Below are positions 1 to 8,562 of a stretch of 14,433 bases of DNA, piece after piece. Made by a program: the position numbers and the translations under genes. The notes beneath the pieces are model-generated. The model saw only the letters and a list, made by a program, of their open reading frames with translations. It was not told the DNA's origin and made no database searches. Positions within the stretch are counted from its first letter, which is position 1; every line of letters starts with the position of its first letter. This DNA comes from Podochytrium sp. JEL0797 (lineage: Eukaryota > Chytridiomycota > Chytridiomycetes > Chytridiales > Chytriomycetaceae), in the NCBI GenBank assembly GCA_027596195.1, contig JADGJG010000670.1, forward strand, positions 1 to 14,433. Direction: 5' to 3'.

Positions 1-1
1 A

Positions 2-256
2 ATAGAGAATTTTCTTCCCAAAAACTCTTGCGTCACTCGTTCGACGCTCTCGCTCCGCAAGTCCACCGCGCAGTTCTCTCTCCTTCTAACAGTCTCGTCC
101 AATACTGGCCACAACTTGTCGCAAATGTCTCCTGCGAAAAAGTGCCTCGCACAACCAGATGACAACGTATTTTCAGCACTGGATCGGTATATTGCCATCT
201 CGTTTGCACAGGAGTTGGAAACCTCGAAGATTGAAATCATTTATTTCTCGCAATAA
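2..256 (+). CDS. 3' end of an unidentified protein-coding gene (5' part outside window)
   Basis: An open frame runs without a stop from the window edge to a TAA at 254-256 (84 codons). Codon choice resembles the confident genes nearby (many GTC, TCC, CTC, AAC codons). The last part, from an internal ATG at 125, reads MSPAKKCLAQ... and ends in ...IEIIYFSQ; it is mixed polar/hydrophobic and not low in complexity. I do not recognise a family. The frame starts at the edge, so this is either the last exon of a gene entering from the left or a chance open frame. It ends 28 bases before the stop of a minus-strand gene, a tail-to-tail arrangement also seen elsewhere in the window. Confidence 0.4.
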   Translation: MENFLPKNSCVTRSTLSLRKSTAQFSLLLTVSSNTGHNLSQMSPAKKCLAQPDDNVFSALDRYIAISFAQELETSKIEIIYFSQ

Positions 257-284
257 CCGGAAATTTATCGCATTTTATAATCAA

Positions 285-626
285 TTAATCTTCTTCAAGC
301 CATGACTGGTCTTCGTGAGTTTTGAAATCATCAACCCTGCCAACCAGCTCCACCACCTCCCTCACCGAATCACTTTCCTCCACCGTACCCTCAAACAAAT
401 AAACAAAAATCTGACAGCACTCCAACAGGTCATCCCTTTTCTGAGAGAGAAAGCAGCTAAACTACTCATATTTTGGGCATTTTGACTCACAGTCCTCACT
501 TTCCTTCCCCAAACTACCAAAAAAAAAATAATAACGAAAGGCTAGTGAAGGTGCACACCTGTGAGCGAGTTTCGACTTGAACAGATTGAGAAAAGGTAAG
601 CAGTGCCCATTGATCTCGTGTGAATT
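285..626 (-). CDS. last two exons of an unidentified minus-strand gene (5' part unresolved)
   Basis: Two coding-like segments join in phase 0 across a canonical intron. The upstream segment (559-626) begins after a TTAAG acceptor and reads TRDQWALLTFSQSVQVETRSQ-like sequence up to a CAG/GTGTGC donor. The intron is 441-558 (118 nt, long for this window, with a T/A-rich run) and ends TTTCTCTCTCAG. The last exon (285-440, 52 codons) starts KRDDLLECCQ and ends WLEED followed by TAA; it is acidic and probably helical. The upstream exon is entered in phase 1. I found no convincing donor for it, although a stop-free minus frame at 677-856 is a candidate upstream exon. The product is not recognised. 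The real extent is probably larger, reaching toward the start of the gene at 893. Confidence 0.42.
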
Positions 627-892
627 CTTAATGGAAAGAAATTGAAATGGAGTCAGCAACAAAAGCCATGGCGCTACTCAGGGGAAACAGTAGTGAGAGG
701 GGAACAGTGGCGGAAGAAGTGGCATTGGCAGTTGGGGATGGTAGCGGTGACCACATGGGTGGGGAAAGCCAAGCTTTTGAAAATGGGGGGAAAGATTTCC
801 AGAATATCACAAGACTCGTCACTTGCAAAAGCGCGTGATCCGGTTTGTTCACGCGGTCACTTTTGCTTGATATTTATATGCCGGGAGGCGAA
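627..892. other. gene-poor stretch upstream of the LPMO-like gene
   Basis: There is no confident gene here. It must hold the promoter of the + gene at 893. On the minus strand an open frame of 60 codons (677-856) has coding-like composition and could be an exon of the minus gene at 285-626, but no ATG or matching splice sites were found. Short ORFs on both strands have no family features. Confidence 0.3.
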
Positions 893-1862
893 ATGCTTCC
901 CCGCTCAACATCACTCAAAATCGCTGCCATGCTTGCCGCTTCTGTTGCTTCTGCTGTCTTCTTTGTCTCGCAAGTGGCAGCCCATGGAATCATGGTATGA
1001 AATTGGATTCCTCTCTGTTCACCTAAGTGGTTTTTCCTCAGACTTGGCCCATCATCCGCATGCTGCCACAAGACCAGCAAGACGGTTACACATTTAGCAT
1101 GGGTGCTGAGAACACGAACCTCGGATCCCACCCTGCAGCCGACACTGCCATCTGCAACTTTTTGCCAGCGGGGCCAGTTTTTACGCAGACAATGGCTCCA
1201 GGTACGTTTCTGTAATATCTCATTCGAATTCCTTTCGATTGGATTTTGAAAATACTTTATATTGTCAGGTGCCGCCAGCATCGACTGGAACATCATGAAC
1301 AGCCACCAAGGCGGCTGCATTGTGTACCTCTCGCAGGATGGCGAAAAAACATGGCAGCAAGTTGGCGCAGACCCCACCTGTGGGGTCCGGACGGAGGCTT
1401 CAAGTGGACAAGGCACCATCGCCATCACGCTTCCTCAAGGCACGTACTCTGGAGTCTTGAGATGGACCTACACGGCCAACAACGGAGGGATCCCCGAAGA
1501 ACAGTTCAGCAGCTGGTAACCCGTTTTGAAATTATAAAGCGCGGGCACGTGGTACTCAATTTTTTGATTTCTTTTGAAATAGTTCCGATATTCGTGTCGC
1601 ACCCACGGGCTCCAACCTGCGCTCAAACTATCTCCTGTTGTCGCAAAGCGCGCCTTCGCAACTTCCGCAAGATGGAAACAACTATTGGGACCAGTCCTGC
1701 AAGACTGGAGCTTTCCAATGTGGACCCAACAAGGCGTTTATCGCGCAGTGCGTTTCGCTCGCAGCCAGCGGAAGCTGGACAGGTGGGAGCAGCTGGTACC
1801 AGTACCAGTGCCCTCATGGAACCACGTGCCAGACTGTGAGTGGCATGGCGACTTGCAAGTGA
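893..1862 (+). CDS. secreted lytic polysaccharide monooxygenase-like protein with a CBM19-like C-terminal module
   Basis: Four exons (893-994, 1042-1201, 1269-1515, 1583-1862) give 262 residues; the introns are 47, 67 and 67 nt. Residues 1-30 are a signal peptide (hydrophobic core about 10-28, ending QVAA), so the mature protein starts HGIMTWP, leaving a histidine as the amino terminus. A second histidine lies at residue 100 (NSHQGGC). Together they match the copper-binding histidine brace of LPMOs. Other family-like features are RWTYTAN (152-158) and CSDIRV (170-175), like the CADIRI element of AA10/AA15-type enzymes. The last intron splits the Cys170 codon, and splicing there restores that motif. 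Residues 209-262 carry six cysteines (209, 216, 226, 246, 252, 261) with FIAQC and PHGTTC, resembling the fungal chitin-binding module CBM19. Inferred role: copper-dependent oxidative attack on chitin or a related wall polysaccharide outside the cell. The exact AA family and substrate are not settled; activity is unproven. Confidence 0.85.
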
Positions 1863-1885
1863 TTCATCCCTTCCCATTTTGTTAG

Positions 1886-1891
1886 AATAAA
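1886..1891 (+). terminator. polyadenylation signal of the LPMO-like gene
   Basis: AATAAA lies 24 bases after the TGA at 1860-1862, in an AT-richer stretch. Position and motif fit a 3'-end processing signal. Confidence 0.5.
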
Positions 1892-1939
1892 GTTGGATAG
1901 CCAAGGGAACTTCTATATTGATAGTAACAAGTAGTATCA

Positions 1940-2539
1940 ACTGTGGCGTGAAAAAGTAGTCGCGGATTTTCTCAATCTTGGACTCGTCGAGATTCTTGTT
2001 TGACGCCTTCTTGAACTTGACCCGTCGATCGCGGTCTTGATCCATTCATTTTCGCAGAGCAGCTTTGCGAATCATTTCCTTGGTCGAATCCAACACAGGA
2101 GCTGTAGGTTGGAAGTGCCTGCCTTTTGGATCTCCGCAGTCACCTCAGTCTCTGTCATCTTGTTCTTCCAGCGATCAAGTGGATTAGAGAAGCAAAATAG
2201 AGTTGAAAACAAACTATTATTGGGACGAAAACGCTTCTGGGTCAATCTGCTGACGTACGCGTCGCAAAATGTCAATAAATGAATCCAGCACGCGCGCCAA
2301 ACACAATTACCTCCCCATTCTCCCATGGAAGAAACGTGGTCAACCAGTGCATCGACGTCAAAGGTGTACACACAATTCTTGAGCTTTGATATAATGCAGG
2401 GAGAAAGAGAAGGAAGGAGCCATGTATCCAGAAATATGAAGGGGTTTGGGGTGCGATACTATCGCCAAACTTCACGCATTTTAAGATTATGTAAAATGGC
2501 TTGAACGCGTCCCAACTTATTATTTTTTATTTTGGTCAT
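1940..2539 (-). pseudogene. interrupted coding-like sequence, possibly a decayed gene
   Basis: On the minus strand several stretches look like real protein but do not join into one frame. From an ATG at 2539, 26 codons run to an in-frame TAG at 2459-2461. The same frame then continues for 128 codons to a TGA at 2072-2074, and its first third (PNPFIFLDTWLLPSLSP, then FDVDALVDHVSSMGEWG) has convincing composition. Near 2289 a good donor (G/GTAATTG) faces a TTGAC...GTCAG acceptor, but splicing there does not keep a long frame. Another frame (2049-2144) reads DPKGRHFQPTAPVLDSTKEM and stops at a TGA (2046-2048); past that stop it stays open with KFKKASNKNLDESKIEKIRD. No family was recognised. It could be a pseudogene, a gene with introns I failed to parse, or an untranslated region. 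Its upstream end abuts the 3' end of the aminopeptidase gene. Confidence 0.3.
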
Positions 2540-2578
2540 GCAAGCACCTGAATCACTCGACAAAGAACTGTTCAATCT

Positions 2579-4258
2579 TTAATTCACTTCTACAGATGCT
2601 TGTTTCACATATTCCACAATCGCGCGAACGGGACGGCCCGTCATTCCCTTTGGAAGGAATCCAAACGATCCGGTTTGTTCCATGACTCCCGCAATGTCTG
2701 AATCAAAAGAGGAAGACGAAAAGGCAATTAGAAACTTTGATCGACGATGAATTCGAGGAAAAGAACGCGTTCAAATTACCGATATGAGCAAACTCGACCC
2801 CGGGCTCAACAAACTCTTGTAAGAAAATTGCAGCCGTGATGCTTCCTGCGGAACGTCCACCCACATTCTTCAAATCCGCGACAGTGCTTTCGATTTGGGA
2901 TTTGTAAGCGTCCACGTCCATTGGCATGCGCCAGAGTCCTTCGCCGGATACTTTCCCAGCCGCGTCGAGTTGGTTCCACAATGTGTCGCTTGTTGTAAAG
3001 ACTCCGGCGTAAGGGTACCCCAGTGCAACATCCATAGCGCCCGTCAAAGTCGCCAACTCGACAATTTGCTTCGGAGAATACGTCTTGCATGCGTAATTAA
3101 TAGCATCAGCGAGAATCAACCGCCCCTCCGCATCCGTATTATCCACTTCAATACTCTTTCCATTCATGGCAATCACAACGTCTCCAGGTTTCGTGGCAGT
3201 TCCGGAGGGCATGTTTTCCGTCATGGGAATGCATGCTACAATGTTGATGGGGAGTTGGAGTTTCGCGATGGCTTCCATTGCACCAGTGACGACTGCGGCG
3301 CCGCCCATGTCGCCTTTCATGAGTGACATTCCGGCGCTGGGTTTGATGGAAATGCCGCCGCTGTCGAACGTGACGCCCTTTCCAACGAGGGCGATGGGGA
3401 AGTCGGTGGAGGTTGGGTTTCCTTGGTATTTGATTTCAACGAAACGGGGGGGTTCGGCGGATCCACGGGATACGCTAAGGAAGGAGTTCATGTTGTGGGA
3501 TTCGATCCAGGGTTGGTCGTGGACGTGGATGGTCGTGTTTGGGAAGGAGTGGAAGAGGGATTGGATGCGGGTGGCGAAGAGGGTGGGAGTGAGGAGGTTG
3601 GCGGGGGTTTCCATTAAGTGGCGGGCAGTGTTTTGGGCTGTGGGGGTGGTGGTGAGTGGGGGGGGGTGTTCTGGATTCGGAATATTCGAACCTTTCGCGA
3701 GGAGGGAGCCTTCGTGCCAGGCATTTACGGTTTCGACGGAAGCGCCTGGGGCGTAGACGATGGGATCGATGGGTTGGTTTGATTTCTTGTATTTGAAGGC
3801 TGCAAGCAAGGCGCCTTCGGCCGTTGCTCTCGCGTTGTTGTTCAAAGGATGAAGGGCGACTTTGAAGGGCGACGAAGGATCCTTTTTGGTGAGTTGTTGC
3901 AGTGTTTTGACTGCAGATGCGGCCTGTGATTTAATTAAATAAAAATAAAATAAAATAAAACACTCACCGCACTCCGCACTTGCTCCTGCTTCCCACTCGC
4001 ACTCTCCTCTCCCATCCCCACAACACACACGGCATGTCCGCCCACCGCCACGAGACGCGTCTCTCCCTTGGATCCAGAGAAGCGCAGAACAGTCAGTTGC
4101 TCCTTGAGAGTTGCCAGCGCTGTCCCGTCCAGGGCAGATCCTGCCACAAGTGCAAAGCCATCCGCGGTCTTTGTCGCTCCAAGCACAAGCGCATCGGGTG
4201 CTGAGGCACGGAAACTCGTTGCTGTCGAAAGTCCGCGGTTGATCAAAGCGCGGAGCAT
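2579..4258 (-). CDS. leucyl aminopeptidase, peptidase family M17 (PepA/cytosol aminopeptidase type)
   Basis: Three exons (3968-4258, 2780-3923, 2579-2697) separated by introns of 44 and 82 nt give 517 residues, close to the ~500 of the family. The enzyme removes N-terminal residues from peptides using two metal ions; family members are usually hexamers. The catalytic domain shows GKGVTFDSGGISIKPS (278-293), MKGDMGG (299-305) and NTDAEGRL (359-366). By spacing, the metal ligands are Lys279, Asp284, Asp302, Asp361 and Glu363, and the catalytic residues are Lys291 and Arg365; all intervals equal those of E. coli PepA. The last exon supplies HIDIAGVM...GMTGRPVR, the usual C-terminal end. The start (MLRALINRG) is the first ATG of its exon. 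The first ~20 residues are Arg/Ser-rich without acids, so a mitochondrial presequence is possible. It is divergently arranged with the + gene at 4551. Confidence 0.93.
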
Positions 4259-4550
4259 TTTTGCGTCTTTTTTTTTGTGCCGCGGTTTGGCAACGGATGC
4301 GATCAGCAGGGATCTGGGTCGGAAGCCGATTCACCAAGTATGAATAGATAAAAGAAAACAACTTGTTGTTATGAAAAATGTGCGGAAGCTGTCCGAACAA
4401 CGCGTTATAAAAGTTAACACGAATATCGCTTCGAATACCGCTTTCAAGCTTCCTCAGAGAATGCGGTGAAAGTGAAAATGAATATTTATTAACAGAAATG
4501 CCTGAATTGCGTGGCTGCCTTCAACGAGAATCTCTTTATTATCCCAAAAA
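4259..4550. promoter_or_regulatory. shared divergent promoter region
   Basis: These 292 bases separate the start of the minus-strand aminopeptidase (4258) from the start of the + gene at 4551 and must contain both promoters. The middle is AT-richer (around 4330-4500). I see no definite TATA box or repeated operator. Confidence 0.4.
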
Positions 4551-5075
4551 ATGTTGTCCAAAACCGTTCTCTCCCTTGCCCTTCTCCTCCTGACCCCACA
4601 ACCCATCCACTCCGCCGACATCACACTCTACTGCAAATGCGTCTGCCCGCCCCACGTCTCTGTCGTCCTCACCGTCTCGAAATGCACTCTCTGCACCAAA
4701 GCATTCTGCATCGAAAACGAAGTGTGTCCCAACATTACTCTGCCTGCTGTCCCCTCGGTTCCTGCTGAGCCGGAGACTACGATCCCGGTGGATGATAAGC
4801 TGCCTGTGCCGGGTGTTCCGACGGCTTCGCCGTCTCCGAGCCCGTCCCCGACCTTGGCAGAGTCTCCCGTAGCCGTGCAGGCGTTGCTTGTGCCTCGTGC
4901 GGGTGAATCAATGGACGGATGGGTCGCCGAATGTTTTCAGAGAGGATCGTATAAGGATGAGGTTGTGATTTACTCGTTTATCGTGCTCGTGTTGGCGTTG
5001 TTTGGGTGGGCCCTTTTGAAGCCCATGTTGGAGCCGTTGGTTGAGCGGTATTTGGCGGGGTATCTGCGGTTATAA
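4551..5075 (+). CDS. small cysteine-rich single-pass membrane protein (conserved fungal type, function unknown)
   Basis: A single-exon ORF of 174 residues. Residues 1-21 are a signal peptide (KTVLSLALLLL core, ending IHSA). The luminal or extracellular part starts with a cysteine cluster (CKCVC...C..C....C.....C, about 28-59) and continues as a Pro/Ser/Thr-rich linker (about 62-105, with an SPSPSPSP run). A juxtamembrane ECFQRGSYKDE motif precedes one transmembrane helix (VIYSFIVLVLALFGWALL) and a short cytosolic tail. From memory, many fungi encode a protein with the same plan (Cys cluster, linker, CFQR-x-S-x-KDE, one helix), mostly annotated as hypothetical; that link is unchecked. Probable site: secretory-pathway or plasma membrane. 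Its AATAAA signal (5089-5094) lies only 57 bases before the next start. Confidence 0.72.
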   Translation: MLSKTVLSLALLLLTPQPIHSADITLYCKCVCPPHVSVVLTVSKCTLCTKAFCIENEVCPNITLPAVPSVPAEPETTIPVDDKLPVPGVPTASPSPSPSPTLAESPVAVQALLVPRAGESMDGWVAECFQRGSYKDEVVIYSFIVLVLALFGWALLKPMLEPLVERYLAGYLRL

Positions 5076-5088
5076 CGTTACTTGTGTA

Positions 5089-5094
5089 AATAAA
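5089..5094 (+). terminator. candidate polyadenylation signal of the small membrane-protein gene
   Basis: AATAAA followed by an A-run, 14 bases after the TAA at 5073-5075. It lies in the 75-base gap before the next + gene, so the two transcription units are almost touching. Confidence 0.4.
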
Positions 5095-5150
5095 AAAACT
5101 GATCCGATACGTTGTTGGGCTCGAGAAAGTTTGTTTTTTTCGTGTTTGGA

Positions 5151-7120
5151 ATGGAACCGCGATGTTGCAAGTCCAACAGATTCTCCAAACCCAGTTGCCT
5201 TCCCTCTCTCAATGGCAAGCTGATCCCATACATATCCACATGCACATGCTCACATATCGCTCTCAGCCGTCCGTATCGAATGAACCTCATCGCATTTGCG
5301 GATCCAAACTTGGTGTTTCTCGCGGTCCTCGATTCTATCCATTGTTTTGCCTTCCCCGGATCCGGCATCTTCAGCACTTTCACTCCGAATGGAAAGCCGC
5401 TGGAACCCTTTGCGATTCTGAATTCCCCGAGACCCGCCGGCAGGGTAATCCCTTTCCCGCATGCACCTGTGCGCGCTCGCTCTGACTCACACACATACAT
5501 CAGCGAATCGCAATCAATGCTATTAAATCAGGATTCCTCGGTACTACGCCTATACTTGTATCCGTCAATGACGCGGGGGATGTTGTCGTCTATTTCACGG
5601 AGCAAATTGACCGGCGGGCACCTATCCTATTAAGCAATAACGACGAATCAACATGGGGCATCGCGATCCATGCTGAACTGGGTTTGGTTGGTGTGAGTGC
5701 CAACTCGCATTCTGTGACCGTGTTTGATTTGGGTGTTGATGGGGGTTTGGAGGGGGATGGGGATGGACCATTAGGGGATGCGGGTGGGAGGAGGGAGTTT
5801 GTGGGACATGAGAACAATATCCCGGGGGTTGAATTTTCGGGGTGTGGGAGGTGGATGGGGTCTGTTTCGATTGGTTTGTTTTTTTTCGATTATATATTCT
5901 CATTTTTGTGTTTTTTATCAACTCTGATTTCTTTTGGAAAACAGACGCGTCGTGTCGGGTATGGGAACTTCGTACTGGATCTTGCATCGCTGTGATTCGG
6001 AACCCGAGGGTGGATGCTTGGAATTGGAGTGTTCAGTTTGTGGATCCACGCGCGTTCCGGTCTCGTACCCAATGTGGACGAGATGTGGACTTGCGGGGTA
6101 ATATTGGATGGTGTGCGGGTGTTCCAGATTGTTTGAAAGAGGTTCGGAGCGATCGAGATCGGAATCAAGAGATTGTTCTTTCGACGACGGTTGTGCTCGA
6201 CGCGGTGGATTCGGACGGGGATGAGACGGTGTTTGCATTTGCGGGGGAAGAGGAGGACGAGTCGGGTCGATTGGATCGGATGGGTTCGACTGTGGATGTG
6301 GAATCGGAAGATGGCGAGTTTGTATTAGCACGGGACGCGGAGGCGGGATCTGATGGTTCTAGCGCGATGAATCAGTCGACGGTTGAGGTATTGGATGTTT
6401 CGGTGCAAGTGGAGGATGTGACGGGTGTGGAATTGAATGACACCGCTCTTGCGATGAATGATGACGATGTGGAGGAGGAGGACGAGGAATCCGGTGACGA
6501 TGAAATGTGGGAAGACGCCGAAAGTGTCGACAGCGATTCCATGTGGCAACGACCTGTTGTTGAGAACGCGTTGGAGTTTGAGGTGCCGGATGTGGAGGTT
6601 GCGCGGGATGTGGCGGGTTGGATCTTTGTGGCTTCACGGACGGATGCGTGGATTGTTGATGTTGCAAGTCAAAGGACTGTGTGCAAGGTTGAGCAAGTTT
6701 TTGGGGGATTGGGTTTTGGGATGTATGAGGTTTTTGATCGTGAGTGTTTATGGTTTCGATGGAAGCAGAAGAGTTGTTGACATTTGTTTTTTGACAGGAA
6801 TATCGATCCACGAATACGTGCCCGAACTCAGCCTCTTCATTGTCATGACTCAAGCGGGGGCAGTCGCTTTAATTCAACTCGTGAAAGGACGTGTCGCCGG
6901 CTCCGCAGATGCCGCGCTTGAAATGCGCGAGGCTCACATTTTGAAACCGCCGTCGCCGATGCCATATTTGGGAATGTTTGTCAAGAAGCGGAGGGTTGGG
7001 TCAACGACGGGACGCATCTTTGTTGAGCTGTTTTTGTTTGCGTTTGATGCGTCAGTGGTGGCTTATGATATTCGTGAAACTGATACGGGAGGGTTGTGTA
7101 TCGACGATTTGATTTTGTAA
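5151..7120 (+). CDS. Crt10-family WD40 protein
   Basis: Four exons (5151-5444, 5504-5873, 5945-6739, 6798-7120) with introns of 59, 71 and 58 nt give 593 residues. The first joint is phase 0 (PAGR/RIAINAIKSGFLG); the second restores SVSID-ASCRVW; the third restores VFDR-ISIHEYVPELS. Recognised segments are INAIKSGFLG...VNDAGDVVVYFT (102-130), DESTWGIAIH followed by GVSANSHSVTVF, a WD40-like unit from GHENNIPGVEFSG (199 on) to SIDASCRVWELRTG, and near the end ISIHEYVPELSLFIVMTQAG. These match the fungal Crt10 family, named after a yeast regulator of ribonucleotide reductase genes. A strongly acidic patch (about 394-422, DDDVEEEDEESGDDE) sits in a linker. It is shorter than yeast Crt10. The start is the ATG at 5151; no ATG lies upstream in frame. 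By family analogy it may act as a scaffold in transcriptional control; the function here is unknown. It ends 62 bases from the convergent gene. Confidence 0.85.
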
Positions 7121-7182
7121 TTAATTTTATTTGCACAAACTTCGCATCCTCCACCCTTCTTGCCACCTTTCTCAAAACCACT

Positions 7183-8431
7183 TCATCTGAACGTCATCTC
7201 ATACATCTTCTTGATCTTGTCCATATCCATTGTCGAAACGACCCGACAGTTCGGCTTGGAGTTTGCGAACCAGTTGATGGTGGATTGCCCACGCGAGTAC
7301 GTTCCGCCGAGTTCGATTTTGATGTCCATGTCTTTGTATTGGAGGATTGAGGTTGGGTCCTAAATGAGGAGGCGTAAGCAAAGAATTCGGTGAATATGTC
7401 ATGGTCCAAAAGGGAACTCACGATAATACAAGCGGCCGCGTATACATCACATTGCAACACCATATTCAAACCATCGTAATACTCTTGATGCGGTTCCGCA
7501 TCATCAATCACTCCGTTGGAAGAAGGTCGACGCGAAGCTTCCTCCGTCTTCAAATACCCTTGCAAAAACTCGGCGTATTTCGACTGCACGCGTCTTTCCT
7601 CTCCCCTGCTCAACAAGAAATCGATAAACGTCCATGGGAGTGCGTGCGAAACGGTGGTTTCCCAGGGCACGAGGGTCAGTTTGATGTCTGGAAGGAGAGA
7701 CGCGGCGTGGAACACAACGTGCGCGGATTCAGGGTCAATATGGAAATTGAATTCAGCAGTCCGACTCGAATTTCCTTTCGCATAAATACTCCCTCCCATC
7801 ATGTAAACTTGTTTCACATTCCCAAGAAAGTGTGGGTCCAACGCGAGTGCGATGGCGAGGTTCGTGAGTGGCCCAATGGCAAGGATTGTGAGTGTCCCAG
7901 GGGAAGCGGCAGCGAGGCGGACGAGTTCAGTGGCGGCGTGGAGGGTGCGGTCGAGGGGGGGTGGGGTGTAGGTTGGGAGGTGGGTTGAGAGGAAGGAGGT
8001 GTATTCTTTGGTGGTGGTGAAGTTGCCGAGGCCGTCGGTGCCGTGGCCTTCGTAGCATACTGGCAGTAGATTGTGGTTAATAATCAAGCGCGTTTGGGTT
8101 CAATTCGGTACCTTTCTCGAGGAGACCTGGGACCAGGGGTCCCTCTGCGCCGGCAATCACGGGAACCTCGGAGTGTGGGATTCCAGCCACGGCCATGACT
8201 GTTTTGGCGGCTTGGTACGCTGCGGGGAGACTCACGTTTCCTATCAAGAATGCAATGATTGAGCATCTCGTTTACAAGCTTGATTCACTCACCATCCACA
8301 ATGGTCAACGCGGTGACTTTGAAGCTGTCGCTGGGAGCATTCGCGGCGTAGTTGGAGTGGGCTAGACACATGAGGATGGCCGAGACATCGTCGGTTCCAA
8401 CGTCAGTGTCGATCACGATTTGTTGAGCCAT
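7183..8431 (-). CDS. inosine/uridine-preferring nucleoside hydrolase (ribohydrolase)
   Basis: Four exons (8293-8431, 8112-8240, 7422-8059, 7183-7359) with introns of 52, 52 and 62 nt give 360 residues. The enzyme splits the N-glycosidic bond of ribonucleosides to base and ribose, for nucleoside salvage. The Ca-binding N-terminal motif is DTDVGTDD (8-15), so Asp10, Asp14 and Asp15 fall at the numbers of the classic protozoan enzymes. This supports the ATG at 8431 (with G at +4) over the in-frame ATG at 8467 in poor context, which would add 12 residues. Also seen: TIVDGNVSL (43-51), GHGTDGLGN (94-102), AIGPLTNLA (150-158), MMGGS (176-180) and EFNFHIDPESA (192-202). Near the C-terminus the usual His-Asp pair is Cys293-Asp294, as in the subgroup I recall being called group III. 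Tandem with, and downstream of, the dehydrogenase gene in minus-strand order. Confidence 0.92.
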
Positions 8432-8562
8432 TTGTTCGAGAGTTTTTTGTCGAACCTTCCCCCGCATGAAAAGCCTCAAGAAAAGGCAACGCGGGTGGCA
8501 ATGTTTGAACCCGCTTTAGAGCCACCATCTGGATTTCAAGCCACACAATGAATCACTGTATT

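Noticed and set aside
871..878. TATTTATA as a TATA box for the LPMO-like gene
   Set aside because: It lies only 15-22 bases before the ATG at 893, too close for a TATA-directed start upstream of that ATG; kept only as AT-rich sequence.
642..1097. 151-codon + strand ORF overlapping the first exon of the LPMO-like gene
   Set aside because: It is in another frame from the signal peptide/HGIMTWP reading, runs across a canonical intron, and has no family features.
2046..2461. Stop codon recoding (TAG/TGA read-through) as an explanation for the interrupted minus-strand frames
   Set aside because: All confident genes here use TAA or TGA as ordinary ends and none needs recoding; decay or unparsed introns are simpler.
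3688..3706. GGTTCGAAT-like B-box on the minus strand, a possible tRNA sign
   Set aside because: It lies in the coding exon of the aminopeptidase; no cloverleaf or A-box fits around it.
5162..5485. 107-codon + ORF starting at an ATG 11 bases after the chosen Crt10-family start
   Set aside because: It is in another frame; the frame from 5151 gives residues that connect in phase to the Crt10 core and uses a donor the other frame ignores.
8432..8467. Upstream ATG of the nucleoside hydrolase (12 extra residues)
   Set aside because: Poor start context (T at -3, C at +4), and the ATG at 8431 places Asp10/14/15 exactly at family numbering. Not excluded.
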